Assembly: GCF_024169925.1 (NCBI RefSeq) | Contig: NZ_JALJXF010000001.1 | Coordinates: forward strand, 368,501-432,500 | Length of the DNA stretch: 64,000 bases | Reading direction: 5' to 3' | Origin: Methylorubrum extorquens | GTDB taxonomy: Bacteria > Pseudomonadota > Alphaproteobacteria > Rhizobiales > Beijerinckiaceae | Shown here: positions 55,144-63,761 of the stretch, one piece after another | How the letters are laid out: each line of letters begins with the position of its first letter | Numbering within the stretch: the first letter of the stretch is position 1 | Notes under the pieces: model-generated | What the model was told of the DNA's origin: nothing | The model's input: the letters and a program-made list of their open reading frames with translations, nothing else | Databases searched by the model: none | Position numbers and translations under genes: made by a program

Positions 55144-56388
55144 ATGGACTTGGCGTATATCTGGTACGAGACGGCCCGCGCGATGTTGACGCCGGCCCGG
55201 CTCGCGGCGGACGCGGCCCGGCACAGCCTGGACAACCCCGGCAATCCTCTCGCCTACGGTCCCTACGCCCGCTCGACGGCCGCAGCGCTGGAGATGTTCG
55301 AGCGCGTGACACGCCGCTACGGCAAGCCGGCCTTCGGCCTGCCGACGACGATGATCGACGGCCAGGTCGTCCCGGTCTCGGAGCGTGTCGTCTGGGAGCG
55401 GCCGTTCGGCCGGGTGATCGCCTTCGACCGGGCGCTGCCCGCCGGGCATTCGGAGCCGCAGCCCAAGCTCCTGATCGTGGCGCCCATGTCGGGCCATTAC
55501 GCGACGCTCCTGCGCGGCACCGTCGAGGCGATGCTGCCTAACCACCGGGTCTTCATCACGGACTGGTCCGACGCGCGCATGGTCCCGTTGTTGGACGGAC
55601 GCTTCGACCTCGGGACGTATATCGATTACCTGCAGGCGATGTTCCGTGACCTCGGGCCGGACCTGCACGTCATGGCCGTCTGCCAGCCCGCCGTGCCGGT
55701 CTTCGCCGCGGTCGCGCTGATGGAGGCGGCGGATTCGGCCCACGTGCCGGTCTCGATGACCCTGATGGGCGGGCCGATCGACACCCGCCGCTCGCCGACC
55801 GCCGTGAATTGCCTCGCGCAAGAGCGCGGCATGGCTTGGTTCGAGAAGAACTGCATCACGGTGGTGCCGCCGCTTTATCCTGGGGCGATGCGCCGGGTCT
55901 ATCCCGGCTTCCTGCAGCTCTCGGGCTTCATGGCGATGAACCTCGATCGCCACGTCACCGCCCATACCGACATGTTCCATCACCTTGTGACCGGCGACGG
56001 CGACTCGGCCGAGAAGCACCGCGACTTCTACGACGAGTATCTCGCCGTGATGGACCTGACGGCGGAGTTCTACCTCCAGACCGTGCAGACCGTCTTCGTC
56101 GATCACGCCCTGCCACGAGGGCGCATGCGCCATGGCGGACGGCTGGTCGATCTCTCGGCGATCCGCCGTTGCGCCATCCTCGCCGTCGAGGGCGAGAACG
56201 ACGACATTTCCGGGGTCGGCCAGACCAAGGCCGCGCTCGATCTCACCCCGAACCTGCCCGAGGCCCGCAAGGCCTACCACATGCAGGAGAAGGTGGGGCA
56301 TTACGGCGTGTTCAACGGCTCGCGCTTCCGCTCCGTCATCGCCCCACGCATCGCCCGCTTCGTGCGGGAGATGGAGGGGAGCGCCTGA
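55144..56388 (+). CDS. phaZ: Intracellular polyhydroxyalkanoate depolymerase
   Basis: A 414-residue PhaZ1-type enzyme that mobilises PHB granules. The alpha/beta-hydrolase nucleophile is a cysteine in HVMAVCQPAVPVFA (near residue 185), as in Ralstonia PhaZ1; the charge-relay Asp and His are near GENDDISG and KVGHYGVFNG. The N-terminus MDLAYIWYETARAMLTPARL is typical, so ATG 55144 (GGGGAG upstream) is preferred to 55108. No signal peptide. It stands alone between actS and the metallopeptidase gene. Confidence 0.93.
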   Translation: MDLAYIWYETARAMLTPARLAADAARHSLDNPGNPLAYGPYARSTAAALEMFERVTRRYGKPAFGLPTTMIDGQVVPVSERVVWERPFGRVIAFDRALPAGHSEPQPKLLIVAPMSGHYATLLRGTVEAMLPNHRVFITDWSDARMVPLLDGRFDLGTYIDYLQAMFRDLGPDLHVMAVCQPAVPVFAAVALMEAADSAHVPVSMTLMGGPIDTRRSPTAVNCLAQERGMAWFEKNCITVVPPLYPGAMRRVYPGFLQLSGFMAMNLDRHVTAHTDMFHHLVTGDGDSAEKHRDFYDEYLAVMDLTAEFYLQTVQTVFVDHALPRGRMRHGGRLVDLSAIRRCAILAVEGENDDISGVGQTKAALDLTPNLPEARKAYHMQEKVGHYGVFNGSRFRSVIAPRIARFVREMEGSA

Positions 56389-56482
56389 ATTCCCGCGCGC
56401 AAAGCTCCGGTCAGGCGGATTTCCGGTGAGAGAGGGATTGCTGGGATGGCTGAGCCGGCCGGCTGCGGCTAGGCTCGCGGGC

Positions 56483-57208
56483 ATGACGCGCGCCCTGCTG
56501 CGACGGCCGGATCCGGATCACATCGAGATCGCTCATGACGGGCAGACCTTCCGCATCGCTATCCTGCGGCGGCCGACCGCGCGCCGGCTGACCCTGCGGG
56601 TTTCGAGCGCGACCGGCGCGGTGGTGCTCACGCTGCCGACCCGATCGTCGCTCGCCACGGCTCAGAAGTTCGTGCACAGCCACGGCGGCTGGATCGCCGC
56701 CCGCCTCGCCAAGCTGCCGGAGCGGGTGCCGTTCGCGGAAGACTCGGTCATTCCGCTACGCGGTGTGCCGCACCGGATCGTGGCGCGGGAGGGGCGCGGC
56801 ACCGCAGAGGCGGATCCCGCGAGCGCGACGCTCGCGGTGCCGGGCGATTCGGTGCACATGCCTCGCCGCGTCCGCGAGTTCTTGATGCGGGAGGCGCGGC
56901 GCGACCTGTCGCAATCGGTGGCGGTCTACGCGACCCGTCTCGGCCAGCGGCCGGCGCGGGTGACGCTGCGCGATACGCGCAGCCGCTGGGGGTCGTGCAC
57001 GGCCCGCGGCGAGCTGAACTTCTCCTGGCGGCTGATCCTCGCACCGCCGGTCGTGCTCGACTACCTCGTCGCCCACGAGATGGCGCATCTGCGGGAGATG
57101 AACCATTCCCCGCGCTTCTGGGCCCTCACCAATGAACTCTGCCCCCATGTCGAGGAGGCAGAGCGCTGGCTGAAGCGTCACGGCTCGGAGCTGCACCGCT
57201 ACGGCTGA
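56483..57208 (+). CDS. YgjP-like metallopeptidase (M48-related, DUF45)
   Basis: A 241-residue protein with the zinc motif HEMAH at residues 198-202 followed by a second-ligand His in MNHSPRFW. The preceding RDTRSRWGSCTARGELNFSW is characteristic of the YgjP/SprT-like DUF45 family. There is no signal or membrane helix, so it acts in the cytoplasm. Start ATG 56483 gives family-like length. Function in the family is poorly known. Confidence 0.88.
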   Translation: MTRALLRRPDPDHIEIAHDGQTFRIAILRRPTARRLTLRVSSATGAVVLTLPTRSSLATAQKFVHSHGGWIAARLAKLPERVPFAEDSVIPLRGVPHRIVAREGRGTAEADPASATLAVPGDSVHMPRRVREFLMREARRDLSQSVAVYATRLGQRPARVTLRDTRSRWGSCTARGELNFSWRLILAPPVVLDYLVAHEMAHLREMNHSPRFWALTNELCPHVEEAERWLKRHGSELHRYG

Positions 57209-57289
57209 TCCCGGTCCGGTCGATTTCTGCGGGACGGCGAACTCGGGCGATCCTCAGGCATGCCTCGGGTCTGATCGACCGAAACTGGC

Positions 57290-57709
57290 TCAGTACTTCG
57301 TCACGATCGCCCGGCTGCGAACGGGCGCCGCCTCGGCGGGCCAAGCCGGACGCGGCGCGATGTGGCCCGGCCACAGGGTACGGGGCGCGACGTTGTCGCA
57401 AACCTCGCGCTGACGCAGGTAGGTGGGGCGGCCCATCGTATCCCGGCGCAGCACCGTGCCGCCGTCCCGGCAGAAACCGGCGATGGCCGCCGCGTCGCCA
57501 CGACGGCGCCCGCGCGGATTCCGCTCCACCGGCGGGTGCTCGATGGTGAGCGGCGCCTGATGGTTGAGGGAGCGCTCGACATAGGTCGTCGTCGCCTCGG
57601 GGGGCAGGTAATCCGACTCCTCGAACGGCAGGGACAGGGCGGAAGCACCCCCGCAACCCAGCGCGACGAAGAGGGTCGCGAGGGCGAGGGGGGAGGCGAG
57701 GCGGCGCAT
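57290..57709 (-). CDS. Small exported protein, unknown function
   Basis: A 139-residue protein with a signal peptide (LASPLALATLFVALGCGGA, with a possible lipobox Cys at residue 19). The mature part carries AAAIAGFCRDGGTVLRRDTMG and LRQREVCDNVAPRTLWPGH, with two cysteines. ATG 57709 has AGGAAA upstream. It is divergent from ialB. I do not recognise the family. Confidence 0.65.
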   Translation of the reverse strand: MRRLASPLALATLFVALGCGGASALSLPFEESDYLPPEATTTYVERSLNHQAPLTIEHPPVERNPRGRRRGDAAAIAGFCRDGGTVLRRDTMGRPTYLRQREVCDNVAPRTLWPGHIAPRPAWPAEAAPVRSRAIVTKY

Positions 57710-57944
57710 GGCAGTTTCCTCGGATGAATGAGAGCTTGGCCTTACCTTAGGACACCGGGGCGGCGAGGGGTAGCCGCTTTGCCCTATTCCCGACACACCC
57801 GCGCCGCGATTGCTTGACACCGGGAAACCCGCATGGTCCCAACGCCCGAGCCCGCGTGGCGCTCCGGAGGGCCCGCCTGCAGCAGCGCGAGGGGCATCCG
57901 CCGGAGCCGGCCGCCGTCTCGAAAAGCGATCGATCGGAGTTCGT

Positions 57945-58487
57945 ATGAGTCTGTTTGCGGGCGTGGTTCGGGCGGTACGTCCTGGGGCCGGCCGCCGTCT
58001 TGCGCTGGCGGTCGCGACTGCCGCGGCGGTGCTGGCCGGGGGTGGCACTGCACAGGCCCAGGGGACCGTGCGCAAGACCTTCGACGATTGGCAGTTGCGC
58101 TGCGAGACGCCGGCCGGTGCCAAGGCCGAGCAATGCGCCCTGGTGCAGTACGTGGCGGCGGAAGACCGGCCGAACCTCAACCTCGTCGTCATCGTGCTGA
58201 AGATCGCCGACAACCGCGGCTACCTGCTGCGGGTGCAGGCCCCGCTCGGTATCCTCCTGACCTCCGGCCTCGGCCTCAAGATCGATCAGACCGATATCGG
58301 CCGCGCCAGCTTCGTGCGCTGCCTGACCATGGGCTGCGTCGCCGAGGTGGTGATGGATGACGGCCTCATCAAATCGATGCGCAACGGGGCGCAATCGACC
58401 TTCATCGTCTTCCAGACGCCGGAGGAGGGGGTCGGCATCCCGGTCTCGATGAAGGGCTTCGGCCCCGGTTTCGACGCGCTCAAGTAG
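57945..58487 (+). CDS. Invasion-associated locus B (IalB) family protein
   Basis: A 180-residue periplasmic protein of the IalB family, widespread in Rhizobiales and first described in Bartonella. It has a signal peptide (residues 20-42, ending AQAQ), then KTFDDWQLRCETPAGAKAEQCALVQYV, VIVLKIADNRGYLLRVQAPLG and FVRCLTMGCVAEVVMDDGLI, with four cysteines that likely form disulfides. ATG 57945 has GGAG upstream. Role unknown in free-living species; probably envelope-related. Confidence 0.88.
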   Translation: MSLFAGVVRAVRPGAGRRLALAVATAAAVLAGGGTAQAQGTVRKTFDDWQLRCETPAGAKAEQCALVQYVAAEDRPNLNLVVIVLKIADNRGYLLRVQAPLGILLTSGLGLKIDQTDIGRASFVRCLTMGCVAEVVMDDGLIKSMRNGAQSTFIVFQTPEEGVGIPVSMKGFGPGFDALK

Positions 58488-58512
58488 GATCGTTCGGCTC
58501 GGAGCGTTCAGG

Positions 58513-58542
58513 GGATCGCCGGGCAAGGGATCGTCGGGCAAG
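58513..58542. repeat. 15-base tandem duplication
   Basis: Two adjacent copies, GGATCGCCGGGCAAG (58513-58527) and GGATCGTCGGGCAAG (58528-58542), differing at one base. It is in the 74-base gap between ialB and the next exported protein. Too short to assign a role. Confidence 0.6.
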
Positions 58543-58561
58543 GGCAGGGAACGGTCAGACG

Positions 58562-59194
58562 ATGCGCAGGGCGTTGATCATCTTCGGCGGATTGGTGCTG
58601 ATCGTGCCGGGCACGGCGCGGGCCGAACCGGGCAGCTTCTTCAAGAACATGTTCGGTGGCCGCGAGGGCGAGGCGCCGGCGGTCACCGCGCCGCGGGCGC
58701 AGGACCCCGACGACGTCTATTGCCCGCCGGTCTTCGTGCCGGACGGCGGCGCCGCGATCCAGGCTTTCGCCGGAGCCGCGGGCGACAACCGGCGCTTGCG
58801 CCATCAAGTCGTACTCGGCCGGCTCAGCCGGGAGTGCAAGGCCCGGCCCGACGGCTCGGTCGCGGTGCGCGTCGGCGTCGAACTGCGTGCCTTGCTCGGA
58901 CCGGCCGGTGCAGCCGGGCGTTTCGACGTGCCGGTGACCATCGGCGTGAAATACAACGAGCAGCCCGTGATGATGCGCAGCCACCGTGTGGCGGTGGCAG
59001 TTCCGGCGGGCGCCGCCCAGGGCGAGGCGACGGTCATCGAGAACGATCTCACCGTGCCCGCCGACAAGGCCACGGGCTACGACATCGAAGTGACCCTGGC
59101 CGGCGCCTCGGCGCGCCCGAAGCCGGCCGCGCGCCGCCGCAAGCCTGCACCTGCGGCGGCGGCGGAACAGGGCGAGGCTCCTGTTGGGCAATGA
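58562..59194 (+). CDS. Exported protein, unknown function
   Basis: A 210-residue protein with a signal peptide (residues 1-21, IIFGGLVLIVPGTARA). The mature domain (VYCPPVFVPDGGAAIQAFAG, LRHQVVLGRLSRECKA, RVGVELRALLGPAGAAGRFD) is beta-rich with two cysteines, and the tail (residues 182-210) is Ala/Pro/Arg-rich. Similar proteins occur in many Rhizobiales without known function. It follows ialB by 74 bases and may be cotranscribed. Confidence 0.72.
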   Translation: MRRALIIFGGLVLIVPGTARAEPGSFFKNMFGGREGEAPAVTAPRAQDPDDVYCPPVFVPDGGAAIQAFAGAAGDNRRLRHQVVLGRLSRECKARPDGSVAVRVGVELRALLGPAGAAGRFDVPVTIGVKYNEQPVMMRSHRVAVAVPAGAAQGEATVIENDLTVPADKATGYDIEVTLAGASARPKPAARRRKPAPAAAAEQGEAPVGQ

Positions 59195-59265
59195 CGGAAG
59201 CGCCCGCGCCGCACGGCTCGCAATGCGCCGGAGGACGGCATCGCTAAGACTGATGGCCAAGATTG

Positions 59266-61320
59266 ATGGCCAAACCTGATGAAAGGGGGCGCGATGGGTG
59301 GGATGTGTGGCGGGGCCGTGAGACGCCGTTCTCCCTGTTGCCCACCGACGACCCCCTGTTCGACCGCCGCCTCGTCCTGTCGCCGCCGGACCAGAGGCCG
59401 TGGCAGGATCGCTGGATCGTTCTGACCTACACGCTGCCCGTGCGTGCGCGGCCGCAGAGACCGCTGCTGCGCCTGCTCCGCAGCGCCGGCCGACGCGACA
59501 GCTTCGTGCTGCCGGGTGTTGCCCTCGGCGCCGCGCGTTGGCTCGGCTACCTGCCGGAAGATTGCGAGGGCATCGAAATCGCGGCCGAGCCGGGTTTCGT
59601 GCTGGAGCGCGTCGGATTGCGGAGCAGCGCGGGCGTCTTCGCGGAAGCGCTGCTGAAGCGGCCGGGGCGCGCCGCAGCCGCCCTGCGCGCACGCCTCGCG
59701 CGCGACGAGCGGCGCTGGCGCGACAGCCTCCGCGGCGCCTGCGCGGCGGCGCCCCTTGCCCGTTATCCAGCCTGGAAGGCGCCGCGGCTGTTTCGCGCCG
59801 CACCGACGGAGAAGAGATCCGGTGCGCGGATCCGTCTCGTTCTCCCCGCTCCCTTTGCCCAGGCCGATGCGGTGGCGCGCAGCGTCGCGAGCCTGCGCGC
59901 CCAGACCCATCAGGACTGGTCCCTCCTCATCGCTTGGACCGACGGCGCCCCGCCGACGAACCCGGCCATCGACGGGCGCGTGCGGTCCACCCCATGGAAT
60001 TCGGCCGCGACCCTGCACGAGCTTGGCGGAGGGGCCGACCTGTTCGGCCTGCTTCGCCCCGGCGACATCCTGGCGCCCGAGGCACTGGATCTGCTCGCCA
60101 AGTGCGTCGAGGCCGAGACGGCCGAGATGGCCTATGCCGACGAGGAGACCGGCGGCCGAGCGGTCAGGCCCCGCCTCAAGCCGGATTGGAGCCCCGATCT
60201 CTTCCTCGCCACGGGTTATGTCGGGGCGCCGGCGCTCATCGTGGGGTCCTTCCTGGCCGGCCTGCCCGCCGAGCCGGTGGGCAGTCCCGACGCTTTCGCC
60301 CTCGCACTCGATCTTGCGGCCGGGACCGCGACCCGTGTCGCTCACATCCCCCGCATCCTGTGCCGTCGCGAACCCGTCACGGTCGATCCGGCCGCCCGTG
60401 CGCCGCACCTCGACCGGCACCTGCGCAAGACGGGATCGTTGGCGCGTGGGGTGCTCTACGACGGCCGCCTCGATCTTCAGTGGCCGCTGCCGGAGCCGGC
60501 ACCGCTCGTCAGCATCATCATCCCCTCCCGCGACCGGCTCGACCTGATCGCGCGGGTCATCGAGGATGTCCTCGAAAAGACGCCTTATCCCGCCCTCGAA
60601 CTGGTGATCGTGGACAACGACTCGAAAGAGCCGGCCGTGCTCGATCTGTATGAGCGATTGCGCGGCGATCCACGGGTCCGGATCGAGCCCTATCCGCACC
60701 CCTTCAATTTCTCGGCGCTGGTCAATGCCGGCGCGCGGCAAGCGCGCGGCGACGTCCTTGTGCTGCTCAACAACGACGTGGCGGTGTTGCGACCCGATTG
60801 GCTCCAAGTGCTCGTCGCCCAGGCGGTCCGGCCGGAGGTCGGCGCAGTCGGCGCGAAGCTCCTCTACGAGGACGGGCGCCTCCAGCATGTGGGTGTCGTG
60901 GTCGGGCTCGGCGGCGAGGCCGGCCATATCCTGCGCCGCCGCCGCGCCGACACGCCCGGCCACCTCGATCGCTTGGGCGTGGCGCATGAGGTCTCAGGCG
61001 TCACGGCGGCCTGCCTCGCCGTTGCGCGCGAGAAGTATCACGCCATCGGCGGGTTCGACGAAGAGACCTTTGCCGTCGATTTCAACGACATCGACTTCTG
61101 CCTGCGCCTCGGCGCGCGGGGCTGGAAGACGGTATGGACACCCCACGCGGTGCTGTCCCACCTCGAATCGGTGAGCCGCGGCCGGCCGGTCGGGGCCGCG
61201 CGCGCGCGCTTCGAGCGCGAGGCCGCCGCCTTCACCGAGCGCTGGCGCGACGTGATCCGGCACGATCCGTTCTACCATCCGGCCCTCTCGCTCACGACCT
61301 TCGGCGAGGAACTGGAATGA
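59266..61320 (+). CDS. Two-domain GT2 glycosyltransferase, first domain degenerate
   Basis: A 684-residue protein. Residues 185-400 resemble a GT2 domain that has lost its acidic motif: FGLLRPGDILAPEALDLL stands where functional homologues have LLDHDDELAP, although LKPDWSPDLFLA remains. Residues 410-670 are an intact GT2 domain (LVSIIIPSRDRLDLIARVIE, VIVDNDSKEP, VLLNNDVAVL, VGGFDEE-like region, DFNDIDFCLRLGARGW). No membrane helix. It probably transfers a sugar in surface-polysaccharide synthesis. ATG 59266 is used. The next gene is a paralogue coupled by ATGA. Confidence 0.85.
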   Translation: MAKPDERGRDGWDVWRGRETPFSLLPTDDPLFDRRLVLSPPDQRPWQDRWIVLTYTLPVRARPQRPLLRLLRSAGRRDSFVLPGVALGAARWLGYLPEDCEGIEIAAEPGFVLERVGLRSSAGVFAEALLKRPGRAAAALRARLARDERRWRDSLRGACAAAPLARYPAWKAPRLFRAAPTEKRSGARIRLVLPAPFAQADAVARSVASLRAQTHQDWSLLIAWTDGAPPTNPAIDGRVRSTPWNSAATLHELGGGADLFGLLRPGDILAPEALDLLAKCVEAETAEMAYADEETGGRAVRPRLKPDWSPDLFLATGYVGAPALIVGSFLAGLPAEPVGSPDAFALALDLAAGTATRVAHIPRILCRREPVTVDPAARAPHLDRHLRKTGSLARGVLYDGRLDLQWPLPEPAPLVSIIIPSRDRLDLIARVIEDVLEKTPYPALELVIVDNDSKEPAVLDLYERLRGDPRVRIEPYPHPFNFSALVNAGARQARGDVLVLLNNDVAVLRPDWLQVLVAQAVRPEVGAVGAKLLYEDGRLQHVGVVVGLGGEAGHILRRRRADTPGHLDRLGVAHEVSGVTAACLAVAREKYHAIGGFDEETFAVDFNDIDFCLRLGARGWKTVWTPHAVLSHLESVSRGRPVGAARARFEREAAAFTERWRDVIRHDPFYHPALSLTTFGEELE

Positions 61321-62960
61321 GCGCCGACGGCCCGCCCGACGCCCTGCGTTTCGCTGCCGAGCCCGTTCCGGGACGCCTCGCGCTCATCGCGCGGGCGTTG
61401 CGCCATCCGAGGCGAGCTCTACCGATCCTGGCGGCGCGTCTCTCCGGCCGGCGGCTACGGGCGGCGCAAGCCTTCATCGCGCTCGTCGGCGCCCATCACC
61501 ATCTCGACCGGCCCCGCATCGTCCCACCGCCGAGCGAGCCGGATGCCGCCCTCGCCGCAGCCGGGATCGAGCGCATCGAGACGGATACGGAAGGCGCGAT
61601 CCGAATCGCGCCGGAGGGGGCTCCGATCGTCCTGCTCACATCTGAGGGCCAGCACATCGCGGCGGGTGCGGCAGCGGCCCTCGCCGCCGTCTTCGCCGAT
61701 TCCGATCGTCACGCGATCTACGGCGACGCGTTGTTCCACCACACCGCCGATGGCCCCTGGCTTCCCCTGCTGCGTCCGGCCTTCGATCGGGATTACCTGC
61801 GCACGGTTGATTATCTCGGCCCCGTCATCGCCCTTCGCCGGGCCAGCGTGACCGGTATGGAGGTCGTCCCCGGCGCCGCCGCGCTCGACCTGACCCTGGC
61901 CATCGCGGACCGCTTCGGCCCAGCCGCCGTGCGTCATCTCCCGCGCATTCTGTCCTTCGGGAATCGCGAAGCGAGAGGGGAGGGGCGAACGGCGCGGCGG
62001 GAAGCCGTCCGCCGCGATCTCGATCGGGCGGGGGAGGGGGGTACGCCCGTCGGCCTCGGGCAAGACGGCGTGATCCGCCTCGACCGACCCCTGCCGGAGC
62101 CGCGCCCCCTCGTCAGCCTGATCGTCCCGACCCGCGACCGGCTCGACCTGCTCCGCCCCTGCATCGAGAGCCTGCGCCACCGCACCGACTGGCCGGCCAA
62201 GGAGATCCTGATCTGCGACAACGACAGTCGCGATCCCGAGACGCTCGCCTATTTCCGCACTCTCGAGGCCGAGGGCGCGGCGCGGGTCGTCGCCTGTCCC
62301 GGCCCCTTCGATTTCGCTGCCATCAATAACCGCGTGGCGGCGCGGGCGCGCGGACGCCTCCTGGCTTTCATCAACAACGACGTTGAGGCCGAGGCGCCGG
62401 ACTGGCTGGAGCACATGGTCCGAGAGGCGTTGCGCCCGGAGATCGGTGCGGTCGGCGCCCGGTTGGTCGACGGCGAGGGCCGCATCCAGCATGGCGGGAT
62501 CATGCTGGGCACCGGCGGTCTCGTCACCCACAGCCACCGCCACTTCGCCGGGGATGCGGCGGGCTATCTCGGCGCCCTGCGCGCCACCCGAAGCGTTTCG
62601 GCCGTGACCGCCGCCTGCCTCGTGATCGAGGCGGACAAGTTCGCCCGCGTCGGCGGCTTCGACGCCTCGACCTTTGCCATCGATTTCAACGACGTCGATC
62701 TCTGCCTGAGGCTGAACGCTGTGGGCCTGCGGACCCTCTATGTCGGCGCCGCACGGCTCCATCACCGGGAATCGGCGAGCCGGCGGCCCTCGCCGATGGC
62801 GGCCGCTCGACACCATGCCGAGGTCGAGGCGCTGAAAAAGCGATGGGGGCCGCTGCTCGCGCAGGACCCCCATTATCATCCGGGCTTCGACCCGGACCTC
62901 TCGACTCATCTGCGCCTTCGTCGCGACTGGACCGGCCTTGAGCCAGTCCAGCCTCGCTGA
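61317..62960 (+). CDS. GT2-family glycosyltransferase, paralogue of the preceding gene
   Basis: A 547-residue protein. Residues 85-230 look like a degenerate first GT2 domain (LLTSEGQHIAAGAAAALAAV; LLRPAFDRDYLRTVDYLGPV corresponds to the PDWSPDL region). Residues 262-510 are an intact GT2 domain with PLVSLIVPTRDRLDLLRPCI, ICDNDSRD, AFINNDVEAEAP, GGFDASTFAIDFNDVDLCLR. It starts at ATG 61317, overlapping the stop of the first glycosyltransferase gene, and ends six bases before convergent purC. The pair likely adds successive sugars to one polymer. Confidence 0.85.
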   Translation: MSADGPPDALRFAAEPVPGRLALIARALRHPRRALPILAARLSGRRLRAAQAFIALVGAHHHLDRPRIVPPPSEPDAALAAAGIERIETDTEGAIRIAPEGAPIVLLTSEGQHIAAGAAAALAAVFADSDRHAIYGDALFHHTADGPWLPLLRPAFDRDYLRTVDYLGPVIALRRASVTGMEVVPGAAALDLTLAIADRFGPAAVRHLPRILSFGNREARGEGRTARREAVRRDLDRAGEGGTPVGLGQDGVIRLDRPLPEPRPLVSLIVPTRDRLDLLRPCIESLRHRTDWPAKEILICDNDSRDPETLAYFRTLEAEGAARVVACPGPFDFAAINNRVAARARGRLLAFINNDVEAEAPDWLEHMVREALRPEIGAVGARLVDGEGRIQHGGIMLGTGGLVTHSHRHFAGDAAGYLGALRATRSVSAVTAACLVIEADKFARVGGFDASTFAIDFNDVDLCLRLNAVGLRTLYVGAARLHHRESASRRPSPMAAARHHAEVEALKKRWGPLLAQDPHYHPGFDPDLSTHLRLRRDWTGLEPVQPR

Positions 62961-62966
62961 AGAGGC

Positions 62967-63761
62967 TTACTGCACCAGGCGCGGGCCGCCGGCCTGAACC
63001 TTCTCGTTCTCGGACATGATGCCGAGACGCTTGGCGACCTCCGTATAGGCCTCGATCAGTCCGCCGAGATCCTTGCGGAAGCGATCCTTGTCGAGCTTGT
63101 CCGAGGACTTGATGTCCCACAGCCGGCAGGAATCGGGGGAGATCTCGTCGGCGACGACGATGCGCATCAGGTCGCCCTCCCACAGGCGGCCGGTCTCCAT
63201 CTTGAAGTCGACGAGACGGATGCCGACACCGAGGAAGAGGCCGGACAGGAAATCGTTGACGCGGATGGCGAGCGCCATGATGTCGTCGATCTCCTGGGGC
63301 GTCGCCCAGCCGAACGCGGTGATGTGCTCTTCCGATACCATGGGGTCGTTGAGCTGATCGTTCTTGTAGTAGAACTCGATGATCGAGCGCGGCAACTGCG
63401 TGCCTTCCTCGAGCCCGAGCCGCGTCGCCAGCGAACCGGCAGCGACGTTGCGCACCACCACCTCGAGCGGGATGATCTCGACCTCGCGGATCAGCTGCTC
63501 GCGCATGTTGAGCCGGCGGATGAAGTGCGTCGGCACGCCGATATCGTTGAGGTGCTGGAATACGAACTCGGAGATCCGATTGTTCAGCACACCCTTGCCG
63601 TCGATCACCTCGTGCTTCTTCGCGTTAAAGGCGGTCGCGTCGTCCTTGAAGTGCTGGATGAGCGTCCCCGGCTCCGGTCCCTCGTAGAGGACCTTCGCCT
63701 TGCCCTCGTAAATGCGACGGCGGCGGTTCATAGGCGTGTACCGTGGTTTGAGGAAGTCCAT
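62967..63761 (-). CDS. purC: SAICAR synthetase PurC
   Basis: PurC makes SAICAR from CAIR, ATP and aspartate in purine synthesis. The 264-residue protein includes [61 protein letters not shown] and [20 protein letters not shown], all standard. ATG 63761 is preferred; ATG 63731 (before NRRRRIYEG) would give 254 residues but has no SD. It converges on the second glycosyltransferase gene with a six-base gap. Confidence 0.96.
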   Translation of the reverse strand: MDFLKPRYTPMNRRRRIYEGKAKVLYEGPEPGTLIQHFKDDATAFNAKKHEVIDGKGVLNNRISEFVFQHLNDIGVPTHFIRRLNMREQLIREVEIIPLEVVVRNVAAGSLATRLGLEEGTQLPRSIIEFYYKNDQLNDPMVSEEHITAFGWATPQEIDDIMALAIRVNDFLSGLFLGVGIRLVDFKMETGRLWEGDLMRIVVADEISPDSCRLWDIKSSDKLDKDRFRKDLGGLIEAYTEVAKRLGIMSENEKVQAGGPRLVQ

